64,000 nucleotides of DNA from Maylandia zebra (Eukaryota; Chordata; Actinopteri; Cichliformes; Cichlidae). Below the pieces are notes generated by a model that had not been told where the DNA came from, did no database searches, and saw only the letters and a list, made by a program, of their open reading frames with translations. Below, one piece after another: positions 55,601 through 64,000 of this stretch (position 1 is the stretch's first letter; every line of letters begins with the position of its first letter). Location: contig NC_135167.1 of NCBI RefSeq assembly GCF_041146795.1, forward strand, positions 1,352,954 through 1,416,953, written 5' to 3'. The position numbers were made by a program, and so were the translations under genes.

Positions 55601-57940
55601 TGAGGCTGTGCAGCTGCTCTCCACAAACCGAGAACATTTCACTTCAAAGTAAAAGTCACATCTTTTGAGACTTTTACTTTGAAGGTACATTGTCTCCATT
55701 TTCAGTTTGTGTCACATGTTTTTTTTTACCACATAGCCAGCAGTGTAAGTAAAGACTTGCCAGACAAAAGATTTAGAGAACATCGAGACAGCAAAAGCCT
55801 CAGAGTCCAAAGATCTGCAGGAGGCTGTTCTGTATGCAGCCTGCAGCTTCACACGAGGCTTAACTCCACTTGTTGGCAGCGTTACTGAAGTGACCCGAGG
55901 TCGGTGCAGAGCTGCGCGGCTGCCAGAACACAGAAGTGTTTAAAAGAAGCACTTTTTACTTTGTCTGTTGCTGATTTCTGTGAGAGGAAACTCATCAGGA
56001 GGAGGTGGGGCCTAACGCGCTGAACACGTGGACACAGCAGGAAGCTAAAGTAGCGTTAGCATGAATAAATGAAAGCAGTGTTACAGAATAAATGAGCTGA
56101 AATATTAATGACTGATAAATAAATGAGTGTGTGTGAGCTGAGGTGGCTGTAAGAGAGAAGCTCACAGATGATGTGTGATCAGCTGTCTCTATGGCAACGT
56201 TCACTCTGCAGGCGAAAGCGCATCAAATCCGGCGTTTTTGACCCTCTGCGACCCACATGACAGCGTGAACGGCACAAATCCAATATTTTTAAATCCAATC
56301 TGGGTCACTTTCGTATGTGGTGCTGAATCCGATACATATCCGATGTTTCAGAAAGCGACTGCTGTTTGATTGTCATGTCGCATTAAATCCGCCTTTTACG
56401 TCACTGACACAAGACAGACTCCGATTATCAGCGCCGGAGAAGACATGGTGAACACTTCCTGTCCATCCAGTACAACTGTTGGGAACAACGTTGGAGAAAC
56501 GTGAACATTTTATTTGTTCTGTATAATCTGCAGATTCTGACAGAAATCTGCAGCTTTCCTCTAAAACAGCAACAAGGATCATTATTAGGCCAAATGTAGA
56601 AAACACAATAACTTTATAACTTAACATAAAGTCCGAAGTCTTTACATTAAGGCCATCAGTCACACATACTGTTGCTCTGGGTGTAAACAGAGCGCGTTGT
56701 GTGTGACGTCTTCTTTTGCGCATGCGGCGCTTTGAGCGTTCACACTAGAGCGCGTTTGCTGTCGCATTTTGTTTGTAGTGTGAACGAGCAGACAAAAAAA
56801 TCGGATTTGATCAAATAATTTGAATTGAGCATCAAGACCTGCAGAGTGAACGTAGCCTGAGACTGGTCCACAAACAGGAAGTGAAATTCCTAAACATTAA
56901 AACAATAAAGTTTTTCCTCCATCTATCCAAAACTTAAAATAAAAGATTCCTCAAATGAAATCGTGGTTTAAGAGAATAAAGAAATGCCGACACGTGGTGT
57001 TTGTAAAAATGTGAAGCAGCAGGAGAGCAGGATGCATTCTCTCTGATCTCCAGTAGGTGGCGTGTTTGAATGTTTTGTTTTTGCTTTGCAGAGCTGCCAC
57101 GACAGAATCAACGAGCTGTTCCACGATAAGATTTACCTGATCGGCATCGCCGCGCTGGTGGTCGCCGTTATTATGGTGAGAACATGAACATCACACAGTG
57201 CTGCTGCTCGTAAATGTGCTGAAGGCTGAGGGGCAGCTTCGATTGTTTCTGTTTCATGCATACAGTGTGTGTACGAGTAACAGAGAGGATACGTCCTCAT
57301 ACAGTCATCCTCAGCCACGTAGAAGCCCCACCCACTTGCTCTTTAAACCTCCTGTGTGAGGGGCTGCCAATCAGAAGGTTGACTGAAAAAGGGAGGAGCT
57401 GAAAAAAGAAGCTTATTTTAGATGAACTGAGCTCAGTGTAAAGTAAAGATTATTACAAACTGTGAATCCACGGCTGCAAATATGAAGCTAGAAATGAGTG
57501 GGATAGACCCCCTTGAAGATGAAGGTGACCCCTGACCTTTCCTCAAGCACCATTGGCCCTTTTTAGCTCATGAGCATGAAAAATCGTATTTTATTGGGTA
57601 GTCTTTTGGTTTTTGTGGCTGTATGTAGGACAGCACTGAAGTCTGTGAAACGCAGAGAAAACAGAGTCTTTCCTGGTGCGTTAGTGAAGCTGATGCGCTG
57701 CTGCTCCCTCGGTCAAAGACGACCATCCCACCTTCTCGTGTCAAAAAGAGTCTCAGTGATAATCAGGAGGCGTTAAGGCGGCGCGAGCGCATGAATGCTG
57801 TCGCCGAGTGGAAATCGTAGATGCTGTAATGATGTAATGTTGTGACGCAGCCCTGACAGCTTCCTCTTCTTCCTCAGATCTTCGAGATGATCTTCAGCAT
57901 GGTGTTGTGCTGCGGGATCCGCAACAGCCCCGTGTACTAA
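29422..57940 (+). CDS. cd81: CD81 tetraspanin, complete, eight coding exons
   Basis: Four-pass membrane protein that organises tetraspanin-enriched microdomains and partners with other receptors at the cell surface. Exons: 29422-29487, 39590-39704, 51290-51387, 53270-53344, 53584-53697, 55022-55117, 57092-57175 and 57878-57940. They join in phase to 236 residues, the same length as human CD81. The N terminus [13 protein letters not shown] has palmitoylation-type cysteines at 6 and 9. TM segments lie at about 12-33, 62-84, 90-112 and 202-224. The large extracellular loop has CCG at 159-161 and cysteines at 182 and 190, the four-cysteine pattern of CD81. The C terminus is [10 protein letters not shown]. 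No N-glycosylation sequon is seen in the loops, as in CD81 generally. cd81a versus cd81b cannot be decided. No breaks found; introns 1 and 2 exceed 10 kb. Confidence 0.95.
30640..30722. repeat. hAT-like dispersed fragment
   Basis: 'gtgggccaaatt', 'ggccaattctggcccctgg' and 'tatgtttgacactcct' resemble the end of a common vertebrate repeat ('gggccaaat ... tttgacaccc'). Only one end is visible. Confidence 0.4.
31557..31606. repeat. (CA)n microsatellite in cd81 intron 1
   Basis: About 24 CA units, far from any exon boundary. Confidence 0.97.
32123..32165. repeat. Perfect 18-bp inverted repeat in cd81 intron 1
   Basis: Arms CTCAGAGCTCTCGCTGTC (32123-32140) and its exact complement (32148-32165) around a 7-base loop AAGGAGA. 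It would form a strong RNA or cruciform hairpin. It is too short for a typical pre-miRNA. Confidence 0.9.
32170..36640. other. cd81 intron 1, central part
   Basis: No gene or bounded mobile element recognised. It includes an ATG trinucleotide run (about 34214-34231). At 35700-35805 is a tail-like stretch ('gcaccttaacgtgactgttgtcgtgctttgatgctgtataaataaa') typical of fish interspersed repeats. Confidence 0.45.
36641..36936 (+). mobile_element. tRNA-derived SINE of the cichlid/percomorph type
   Basis: Pol III head with box-B-like 'ggttgctggttcaatccccgg' follows 'ggggctcaaagagttgg'. The body is 'gtctcagtcgttgtgtcctcgggcaacacacttccctaccgcctactggt...' and the tail 'gtaaagcgctttgagggccctgaaaagcgctatataaatgcaatccattgttg'. 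It is nearly full length and resembles the AFC-type SINE family known from African cichlids. Confidence 0.8.
36937..39589. other. cd81 intron 1, distal part
   Basis: I see no element with readable ends; includes a short GGA run near 38730-38750. No gene supported. Confidence 0.45.
39590..39704 (+). CDS. cd81: cd81 coding exon 2
   Basis: Residues 23-60 ([17 protein letters not shown]...) plus one base of Ser61: the rest of TM1 and the small extracellular loop. Acceptor GTTGCAG; donor GTACGT at 39705. Confidence 0.95.
40130..40385 (-). mobile_element. tRNA-derived SINE, reverse orientation
   Basis: Read on the minus strand: 'gtagctcaggaggtagctgg', box B 'gggttcgatccctggc', body 'accccaagttgctctctgatgcgtcc', and tail 'gcgctttataagaatcggtcca'. 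Same family as 7961-8173 and better preserved. Confidence 0.8.
40557..40830 (+). repeat. Dispersed ~300-bp repeat, copy 2
   Basis: Same ordered blocks as 13741-14095 ('cacagcagccatatt', 'ggtcacatgat', 'caaagaggccacgcccc', 'aataatgcaaact', 'gctgtaaacatg', 'gactgactcgctgctgccc'). Slightly shorter in the middle. Confidence 0.75.
41150..43040 (-). mobile_element. Rex1/Babar-type LINE, nearly full 3' half, in cd81 intron 2
   Basis: Minus-strand non-LTR retrotransposon ending at its 3' side in 'gggatcaataaagtattctg' plus a short (GATTCT)n run at about 41145-41165. The reverse transcriptase frame is described separately. Homology-like sequence continues upstream to about 42785 with certainty and perhaps to 43040. 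The 5' limit is not readable, and endonuclease motifs are not evident. Confidence 0.8.
41415..42780 (-). pseudogene. Rex1-like reverse transcriptase, one nonsense codon and one frameshift
   Basis: A single frame from about 42780 to 41415 encodes finger and palm motifs: [47 protein letters not shown] (an FSDD form of the catalytic FADD box) and [14 protein letters not shown]. It then continues into the thumb/C-terminal region ([12 protein letters not shown]...). A TGA at 41733-41735 interrupts the frame between FLR and LRSFN. Near 41430 the expected continuation ([17 protein letters not shown]) is in another frame. So few lesions indicate a recent copy. Confidence 0.85.
43490..43690 (+). repeat. 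Possible Tc1/mariner-like coding remnant
   Basis: 'aatcaatcatggtttgaataccacag', 'gttgctgctcaccatgatgtgcatcactttatgg' and 'ctggtttttgaacatccca' recall a widespread fish element sequence. No intact frame or termini visible; weak call. Confidence 0.3.
43700..48130. other. cd81 intron 2, middle part
   Basis: No gene supported and no bounded element recognised in this 4.4 kb. Confidence 0.45.
48145..48182 (+). mobile_element. LINE 3' tail fragment (Rex1-like)
   Basis: 'accacccgggggattaataaagttttattt' matches the tail of the 28005-28780 copy ('cacccgagggattaataaagttc'), ending in TAATC-type repeats. Only the tail is present. Confidence 0.6.
48930..49430 (+). pseudogene. hAT transposon remnant with BED zinc finger
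   Basis: The frame 48970-49230 encodes WTWFGY, then CKLCRK and [14 protein letters not shown], the C-x2-C ... H-x4-H arrangement of a zf-BED finger found at the N terminus of hAT transposases and their ZBED relatives. The frame ends soon after, with no catalytic or dimerisation domain. 'cacagccctag' near 49416-49426 may be the far terminus. Lies in cd81 intron 2. Confidence 0.65.
49440..51289. other. cd81 intron 2, distal part
   Basis: No gene or bounded element recognised before the exon 3 acceptor. Confidence 0.45.
51290..51387 (+). CDS. cd81: cd81 coding exon 3
   Basis: Residues 61-93 ([20 protein letters not shown]...), TM2 and the short inner loop with GCYGAIQES. Acceptor TGTCTAG; donor GTGAGT at 51388. 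Confidence 0.96.
51600..53155 (+). mobile_element. Degraded L1-type LINE, ORF2 C-terminal region, in cd81 intron 3
   Basis: Frames at 51603-51964 carry the L1 ORF2 post-RT signature: [28 protein letters not shown], the parallel-frame [18 protein letters not shown], and [12 protein letters not shown]. Further remnants ([20 protein letters not shown]... GLWREFKWK) run to about 52700. Several frameshifts and stops are present. No poly(A) end or TSD could be fixed. Confidence 0.78.
52504..52569. repeat. Near-perfect palindrome inside the L1 remnant
   Basis: Arms 52504-52534 and 52539-52569 pair at 29 of 31 positions around a 4-base spacer. The motif GGGAAGAGGTGTTC is repeated in inverse. Confidence 0.9.
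53270..53344 (+). CDS. cd81: cd81 coding exon 4
   Basis: Residues 94-118 ([20 protein letters not shown]...), TM3 and the start of the large loop. Acceptor CCTGCAG; donor GTGAGT at 53345. Confidence 0.96.
53584..53697 (+). CDS. cd81: cd81 coding exon 5
   Basis: Residues 119-156 ([15 protein letters not shown]... to KAFHET), the first helices of the large extracellular loop. Acceptor TTTGCAG; donor GTACAA at 53698. Confidence 0.95.
54181..54950 (+). repeat. Dispersed ~300-bp repeat, copy 3, split by an insertion
   Basis: Blocks 54181-54470 follow copies 1 and 2 up to 'gggagtctgcg'. The expected continuation ('atggggac.gactc.ttgctgcctctgctgg') resumes at 54912-54950. The intervening 441 bases are a separate element. 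Confidence 0.75.
54471..54911. mobile_element. MITE with GCCCCTTTTCC termini
   Basis: Begins GCCCCTTTTCC and ends GGAAAAGGGGC, a perfect 11-base inverted repeat. A matching subterminal ACCTACTCGG / CCGAGTAGGT extends it imperfectly to about 35 bases. It is nested in repeat copy 3. No clear target duplication could be read, so superfamily is open. Non-coding. Confidence 0.75.
55022..55117 (+). CDS. cd81: cd81 coding exon 6
   Basis: Residues 157-188 with the CCG motif (159-161) and Cys182, the variable head of the large loop. Acceptor GTTTCAG; donor GTAAGT at 55118. Confidence 0.95.
55118..57091. other. cd81 intron 6
   Basis: No gene or bounded element recognised. Confidence 0.45.
57092..57175 (+). 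CDS. cd81: cd81 coding exon 7
   Basis: Residues 189-216 ([15 protein letters not shown]...), Cys190 and most of TM4. Acceptor TTTGCAG; donor GTGAGA at 57176. Confidence 0.95.
57878..57940 (+). CDS. cd81: cd81 coding exon 8 with stop
   Basis: Residues 217-236 ([20 protein letters not shown]) and the TAA stop at 57938-57940. Confidence 0.96.
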   Translation: MFEMIFSMVLCCGIRNSPVY

Positions 57941-58402
57941 AGCGCCGGGGCTCCGGCCAATGAACGAGGAGAGGACGACCTCGCCCTCTCCTTCGTTTGT
58001 TTGTTTTTTTTATAACCAGGAAATGCCACATGTATTGCTTGCTGGATTTTAGTCAGCTGTTAAAGACAATATCCTGTTTTTCTTACACTGTCAAAGATCA
58101 TTTTTTATTGTTATTTTGTTAGTCACAGATGCTGTTATGCATATTAGAGCAGTGTTTAATGTAGATATGCTGTCACACACGGTCCAGGTGCTGTAATCTG
58201 ATTAGTTTACTGCTGTCCTGCCTACGTCCACGCTCTCATATCGGCCTTTTCTGGATGTTATCCCCACGTTTTCTGTATAAACTGTATATAAATATATGTG
58301 GACAGTGCTTCATGTCTGCCTGAGCATGGAGGTTGTTTATCATGAGCTTTGTTCACAAACACTCTGTGGATTGATCCAGACTGAAGGCATACATGACCGG
58401 CG

Positions 58403-58543
58403 CGCTCTCTCACACACAGACACACACACACACAGACACACACACACAGACACACACACACACACAGACACACACACACACACAGACACACACACACACA
58501 CAGACACACAGACTCACACACAGACACACACACACACACACAC
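58403..58543. repeat. (CA)n with periodic CAGACA, in cd81 3' flank or UTR
   Basis: About 140 bases of CA units punctuated by CAGACA every 14-20 bases, a higher-order pattern rather than a pure dinucleotide run. Confidence 0.95.
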
Positions 58544-58784
58544 ACCCCTCTGGTCATACTGTGGGATGTTGTCAGGAAATGAAATGTTTAATCTGAAGCT
58601 GTAACCAAAGTCCGTGACCTCTGACCCCGTTTGCTTTCTTTCTGCGGTGGTAAACTATGATCGTCATGTCAGAATCAGAGCCTCAGAGTTTAATGTTCGG
58701 CTCACTCCTGCAGTCGTGTACTGGTCACGTGTGTTTCCCAGCAAACCGGTTGTCCTGGTAGGCAGCTGGTTGTGTTTGCTCACA

Positions 58785-58790
58785 AATAAA
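58785..58790 (+). terminator. Candidate poly(A) signal of cd81 (proximal)
   Basis: AATAAA about 845 bases after the stop codon. Use of this site would include the CA-rich repeat in the 3' UTR. Confidence 0.45.
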
Positions 58791-59494
58791 ACTATGGGCT
58801 GCTAAAAAGGATTCAAAGCAGAAATTTAAAAGCCCACAAATAATAATTAATGTTGCATCTTAAATTCATGTCATATTTGGCACATTTGAGTCATTTTGTG
58901 CATTTTGCCCTTATTTTGAAATCCCCGTACTTACAGCCCGTCCGGTTGAGCCTCGTCAGTCTAATCTGACATGTTTATGTGGTCATCGTCCCTCCACCTT
59001 CGTTAGCCGCGCACTAGCAGTTCATCTGTTGTGTTGTCGTCATGGTAACGAGCGTGGCTCTATCGGCGCCGTCCGAGCTGACCCGTGCACGTGCAGAGCG
59101 CCTTCCGTCCCAACTGTTCCCGCCTCATCGGCCGACCGCTAGCTGCACAGCCCCGCGGGCCTCTAACCTCTCCTTTAAATCATAGCGTCTCGTGTAACCC
59201 TCCATATAATCGTAGCTTTTCTCAACCAATTAAAACTTTGCCTTGTTAACTAAGTGGCGCTGGACAGTGCGACGTACAGCTCTGATGTATCGTACTAATG
59301 AAAATAATGACGGCTGTAGAAACAGTGTATGCCTTTCTTCTCTTTGTATCGTAATATCTGTCTGGTACGTCATCACAGGAGGAAGGGGAAGGTTTTGTGA
59401 CAGCGCCGATGAAGCGTTGATGCTGCCTTTTGAATAACCGCTGCATAAATCTCCTCTCTGCTCTGTAGACTTTGGTTTGCCCAAATATAAAGGG

Positions 59495-59500
59495 AATAAA
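59495..59500 (+). terminator. Candidate poly(A) signal of cd81 (distal)
   Basis: AATAAA in 'agggaataaatgtattttac' about 1.55 kb after the stop, followed by a T/G-containing stretch ('cctttcagctcttcttgtc'). Alternative to the 58785 site. Confidence 0.45.
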
Positions 59501-59514
59501 TGTATTTTACAAAT

Positions 59515-60530
59515 AACCTTTCAGCTCTTCTTGTCTTTTATTTGAGGAAAGGTGACTGTTGGAAGAGGGGGTCGCTTCTACCTTCAGTCAGGGCTTGGTG
59601 GTTGTTAGCGAGTGCAGCAGTGTGAGCTCCTTAGTCGAGCTTTGGTCGGCATCAAGGATGCTGCACTTGTTGCTTTCATATATTTGAGAGCACAGGTGTC
59701 AAACTCGAGGGTGTCCTGATGAAATTAGCAGCTCAGCAAGACTTGACTCGATGCTGAGGAGGCGATTCAGCATTTGATTCATGTTACATCAGGAGTGAGT
59801 GAACGTGGTGCAGTAAAAGTACAGTTTTCTAAACACTTCTTTAAATGGGGGGGCGGGCACCTCAGCGTGCAGTCGGCTTTATTCAGGTGTGTTGCAGCAG
59901 CGACGCATAGAAGCGTTTCAGCAAAGCGGCCCTCGAGGACTGCAGTTGTACTTGTATAACCTTGTGGTGCAGCCTGCATTACCTGTGGCCTCCTGCGGGG
60001 TTTTTTGGTAGGTCCTGTTTGATTTTCTGTCACTTTTCCTCCCGCTAAGAGTTTCACGGCCACGCTGACACACGGATGGACCTGCTGATGATCCCTGGCA
60101 ACCGTAGAAGACCAGCAGCTGCTTCAAACGTCTCAGCGATGTTAAAGATGTCGGATGGCACCAAATCTTCTTCATCTCAACGTCACAAAATCAAAAATCC
60201 TGTTTTTCAGAGAAACCGTTATCCTTGTCTAAAGATTGAAGGTTCTTTGTCTCACGCGTAGTCACACAGTGAGCTGCTGCTTTAGAAACAGGAAGTAAAC
60301 GATTGCTGCGTGTTCTGTTTCAGCCTCGTGTTAAAGTCAAACTTGCACTTTTATACTTGGACATAAGTCACACATTTTTTACTCACTCACGCAATGTTTG
60401 AATATTAAAGTCTGAAAGTTTCACTGATCTTTACCATAAAAGTAGGTCAGGGTGTGTAAACTGGTGCAGTCAGTGTTAGTCAGCACTCGGCTAAACTCCC
60501 ACATTTGAGGGGGCACTAAGGAAAAACTTC
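59515..60530. other. Intergenic sequence downstream of cd81
   Basis: No gene supported. 'gcacaggtgtcaaactcgagg' near 59690-59712 and 'gcggccctcgaggactgcag' near 59926-59945 resemble parts of a dispersed hAT-like repeat. Confidence 0.4.
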
Positions 60531-60536
60531 ATATGG

Positions 60537-61128
60537 CAGGGCTGCAGACTAACGTTTGTCACGGCTGCACTGGTGTGCCGAATTTTTTTTCCCTTATGCG
60601 CACCCAAATTTTTCAGCCGCATCGCTTAACACGCAGTTTTACATGCGCACTTTTAAGGAGGTTTTTCAGCCCATGCAGACAATATTCATTTGTAAATGAT
60701 GAACTAACAATCTTTTCAACACAAAGTCCTTTAGTTGAAGCACATTTCTACCAGAAAGTTGCTGAAAAACTGCTTGTGCTTAAAGTGCTTTGGCAATATT
60801 GTAGACAATGTTGAACTTAATCATCACATCGACCTCTGGCGACCTGTTTGCTGCCTGCCGCTGAAAGGCCGTGGGGAGAGGGGACACCTGGGCATTTATT
60901 GCAGCGTATAACGTGTTTCTGGATACACTGCTGCTTTTCAGCGCTCAGAGGTTGATGTCTCCATGTCAGAGCTGGCTGTGAATTTCAGACCTTAACAAAA
61001 ATGTAGCAATAGTTCTTTTCATCTTTTCTCATTACCCACAGGCTGCTCACTAGAGCTGCGTCTCATCACTGATTTCACTCAAACCGTCGCGACATAGGAT
61101 TTGTTTTTTGGTCGCACTCTAGAGTCAG
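60537..61128. mobile_element. Internally deleted relative of the 11363-13320 element
   Basis: Starts CAGGGCTGCAGACTAAC. It shares long stretches with the intron 5 element ('atttgtaaatgatgaactaacaatctt...', 'gaagcacatttctaccagaaag', 'ggggagaggggacac', 'cgctcagaggttgatg', 'tttggtcgcactctagag'). Only about 590 bp, lacking the sequence occupied by the nested MITE and more. Confidence 0.75.
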
Positions 61129-61366
61129 GTCACTGTTTTTGACTGGTTTGTATGACTTGTGTGTGTGAAACACGTGGCTGCAGTATTTGATCAGCACAAC
61201 ATGAAAGCTAATCTAGAATAACGTGTTCTTTATTTAGCAACTAAAGGTTTCATGTTAAAAATCCTTCTGTGTTATATTTTGGCGTTACTGTGAAATTTAA
61301 CGTTGTCCTGTTCAGAAATTGTCCCTCGATGTCTTTTGCAAAGTAAAGGTAATAAAGGCCCTGATG

Positions 61367-61390
61367 GGGGGGGGGGGGGGGGGGGGGGGG
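61367..61390. repeat. Poly(G) run
   Basis: About 24 consecutive G; G-quadruplex-prone and likely unstable in length. Confidence 0.9.
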
Positions 61391-61439
61391 GCTGCTGGCT
61401 CTTCGTGGTGCAGCCTGCTTATTGTACACGTCCTGTGAT

Positions 61440-61924
61440 GGATGCTGCAGATCAGCAGGGAGCGCTTCAGAGCGCTTCAGGACACCTACACCAGGAGATG
61501 CCGGACTAGAGCAGCGCAGATACTGAAGGACCCGTCCCATCCAGGCAACAAACTGTTCCAACTTCTGCAATCTGGTAGAAGGTTCCGCATCATCCGGGCA
61601 AGGACAGAGAGACTCAAGAGGAGCTTCTATCCCCAAGCCATCCGTGCCCTAAACACACACACCCGCCCTCTCACATCATCTATAATTGACTGAGTCAGGA
61701 CTCTTCCAGACACTAAACCAAGGCACAATGTACATTTCAATTCCTTTAATTTTAAATATGTTTATATTGTCTATCCTGTAAAATAGTCAGATGTCTATTC
61801 ATATTAATGTACAGAATTCACCTGCTTGCTGCTACTACTGCACATTCACCCAGTGTATATACTATATGTGTATGTATATATATATACTATATATATATAT
61901 ATATATATAATGTTCTTCCTCTAC

Positions 61925-61959
<35 letters not shown>

Positions 61960-62060
61960 TTTTGCACATGTCGAGGAGCATGTCAGGCTACATTTCACTG
62001 TGTGTTATACTTGTATAACTATGCATGTGACAAATAAAGAACCTTGAACCTTGAAACGCT
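61440..62060 (+). mobile_element. Non-LTR retrotransposon 3' end
   Basis: A frame at 61442-61693 encodes the fish LINE C-terminal pattern DPSHPGNKLFQLLQSGRRF, then RTERLKRSFYPQAIRALN. The 3' UTR follows and ends 'tgtgacaaataaagaaccttgaacc', with a short CTTGAAC-type repeat. It is interrupted by (TA)n and by a poly(C) run of about 30 bases (61927-61957). 5'-truncated. Confidence 0.75.
61926..61957. repeat. Poly(C) run
   Basis: About 31 consecutive C inside the LINE 3' UTR. Together with the poly(G) run 540 bases upstream it is complementary in sequence. Confidence 0.9.
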
Positions 62061-62061
62061 C

Positions 62062-62811
62062 GCCAAACACGCTTTATGGTGCAACCCGGGCCTGACGCCC
62101 TACAGGATGGCCCCCGTGCCCCCACCTCCTCCACCCTTTCTCCACCATTTATTCCTTTTTCATTTCAGTGTTTAAAGTTAAAAACCTATTTTAAAGTTCT
62201 GTAACTGTTTCAGTCGATGGACGATCGTGTTACAGAATCAGGATCGCGTCTGATTACGGCGGAGAGATTTCCCTGTTACGGGAGTCGAGGTCTTTGGGCA
62301 GCACTGACAAACAGCTTCTCTCCTGCACTCGCTTGGCTGGGAGGTTGATTTGTGGCGTCCTCCCCCCCCCCCACCATCCTTTTTGTTCTTTCCCCCCACA
62401 CCACCTTCATTTGTTTCCACAGGATGTGTGAGGAGTTCCCACAAACGCCGTTTACTAATCACGAGGACTGTCAGACCATGAGCTGAGCCTGTCCTCGTAT
62501 TCCTGCCGGTTTTCCAATTTCCTGTCCTGAGATGCTCTGTGATCCAGCCCTCGTCCAAAGAGGTCTTTTTAGGGAGGCGGTCTCGCTCTTTATTTGTTTT
62601 GTTTTTTAGTTGAGATTCATCACAAACAGTAAAAAAACAAACTGGAAAGAATCAAACGAGTGAAACTTCTTCTGGGCTGAAACCTCAGCTTGTCTGTAGC
62701 TTTGTTGCCTCTAAACAAAATCAGAGCAGCGTGTTCTCTGCTGCACACCGCAGGGCTTTCTGCACATATTTCTGGGTTTGTGAAAGTCACACAAAGAGGT
62801 CGTGACCTGTG

Positions 62812-62844
<33 letters not shown>

Positions 62845-63540
62845 TGCTAAATGCAGTCCTGTGTGCATCCAAACCCAGATGGGGTGGTTTGTGTGAAAGT
62901 CCGTGGTTTCTGCAGCAGGATCCCTCCCTGCTCCCTCCTGACGTGTTGCTGCTCCTCACTCTCGCCTTCCCAGACCTCCCCCAACTATTTCCACATTCCT
63001 GGACCCTTAAACAATCACGATCTCTCGACTTATTTCACAATCCCGCTCGTACCCCTGTTCAAAAGTTGCTAAAGAAGCACAGAAGCCAGCTAACTTTCTG
63101 TCGGTACACATTAGAAACACACGTCTGAGTGTGAGTACGTTGTTTTTGTGAATCGACAGTCGAGTTTGGAGCTAAACGTCTGACCCCGGCTCGGCCCTTC
63201 TGTCGGCTCCTCTCATTTATCAGGATTGGGTAAGAAGGGTTATTTTCATCGGCTTGCATAACGTACAGATGTGTAACCCTGACATCATGCTTCACCAAAA
63301 CTGATGACAGACACGTTTTCTAACTTCTACTCATGTTCACGGCACCAAAGTTCAAAGTGACCATTTTTCTTCATGAGTCATTTACAGCCGCTCTCGAAGG
63401 CGGTTAAACTCAAACCTACTCTTTGTTTCCACTCATGTATCTCCCGTTCCACTGGTGGATGTTCATATTAAACAACACTCAGTTTATCAGGTTGTTTCCA
63501 CTCCTCGACCTGAGAGATGAAGCCAACTCTGAAACTCGAA
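62062..63540. other. Intergenic sequence near right edge
   Basis: No gene supported. Contains a (GT)n microsatellite at about 62808-62842. Confidence 0.45.
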
Positions 63541-63544
63541 GCCT

Positions 63545-63681
63545 GCAGTTCCTCTGGCGTCCAGCAGAGGCAGCAGTGAGTCAGTCCCCATAGACTCCAG
63601 TGTTAAAACAAACATGTTTACAGCCTGATACACAAAATGTTTGGTCTCTATAGGTAATTTAGTCCTTCATAACACCTGTTA
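63545..63681 (-). repeat. Dispersed ~300-bp repeat, copy 4 (partial, reverse)
   Basis: Read on the minus strand it gives 'agagaccaaacattttgtgt', 'caggctgtaaacatg', 'ggagtctatggggactgac' and 'tcactgctgcctctgctgg', the 3' part of copies 1-3. Confidence 0.75.
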
Positions 63682-63688
63682 GGGGGGG

Positions 63689-64000
63689 TTATGAGCTCAA
63701 GTGGTAGAGCAGGTCACCGACTAACTGGAAGGTTGGTGGTTCGATCCCAGTCTGCCTGCCAAGAGTCCTTGGGCAAGGTAAATGGCCTGTATTTATCTAG
63801 CGCTTTACTAGTCCCTAAGGACCCCAAAGCGCTTTACACATCCAGTCATTCACCCATTCACACACACATTCACACACTGGTGATGGCAGCTACATTGTAG
63901 CCACAGCCACAAGGTATCAACCCCAAGCTGCTGTCGGACGCGTCCATCGGAGCATGAATGTGTGTGAATGTTAGAAACAGCACAGACAAATGTACTTGTG
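63689..64000 (+). mobile_element. tRNA-derived SINE interrupted by a second SINE in reverse, running off the edge
   Basis: The head 63689-63777 has 'agctcaagtggtagagc' and box B 'ggttggtggttcgatccca'. From about 63778 to 63911 the sequence is the reverse of a SINE body and tail ('aaatggcctgtatttatctagcgcttta', 'aaagcgctttacacatccag', 'gtgatggcagctacattgtagcc'). From about 63912 the first SINE resumes ('tatcaaccccaagctgctgtcggacgcgtcc...'). Confidence 0.7.

Noticed and set aside
58258-58604. Frames of repeated His-Thr-Asp or Cys-Val residues downstream of cd81
   Set aside because: They are produced by the CA/CAGACA array.

Overview
The window is nuclear DNA of a ray-finned fish, most likely a percomorph and possibly a cichlid. 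It contains intron-split vertebrate genes and many (CA)n/(TG)n microsatellites. It also contains tRNA-derived SINEs of the kind common in cichlids and relatives, Rex1/Babar-type LINEs, fish L1 and L2 remnants, and hAT and Tc1/mariner DNA transposons. There are no bacterial-style operons. Nearly all short open frames are chance frames in introns or repeats.

Three protein-coding genes are supported. (1) On the minus strand, 61-5715 holds the first eight coding exons (N-terminal ~321 residues) of the AP-2 clathrin adaptor alpha large subunit, closest by diagnostic residues to AP2A2. The gene continues beyond the left edge. (2) On the plus strand, 9377-17830 holds a complete ten-coding-exon tryptophan hydroxylase 1 gene (458 residues), with its ACT domain, iron-binding HELLGH box and third iron ligand Glu. 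(3) On the plus strand, 29422-57940 holds a complete eight-coding-exon CD81 tetraspanin (236 residues) spread over 28.5 kb. Human AP2A2, TPH1 and CD81 all lie on 11p15, so this looks like an old conserved gene block. The genes act in unrelated processes: endocytosis, serotonin synthesis and membrane organisation.

The space between genes is built from mobile elements, several with readable insertion boundaries. tph1 intron 5 contains a hAT element with TSD ACCGTCAA placed 11 bases after the exon 5 splice donor. Next to it is a second TIR element that itself contains a nested hAT MITE with TSD TCTCTATC. The tph1-cd81 interval holds a minus-oriented retro-insertion with a 15-bp TSD (18590-20508), a 1562-bp DD37E-type Tc1/mariner with a broken transposase (23505-25066), a hAT element with TSD CTGTCCAT and a long internal hairpin (25709-27367), and a Rex1-like 3' end (28005-28780). 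cd81 introns hold a nearly intact Rex1-like reverse transcriptase (minus, ~41150-42780), a degraded L1 (51600-53150), a BED-finger remnant, SINEs, and copies of a ~300-bp dispersed repeat.

I see no previously undescribed multi-gene system. The most interesting signals concern splicing. Four 3' splice sites in two genes (ap2a2 exon 3; tph1 exons 2, 6 and 7) have (TG)n or (TGCG)n tracts where a polypyrimidine tract should be. The 215-nt tph1 intron 6 carries (CA)n just after its donor and (TG)n just before its acceptor, so the pre-mRNA could fold into a bridge joining the two splice sites.
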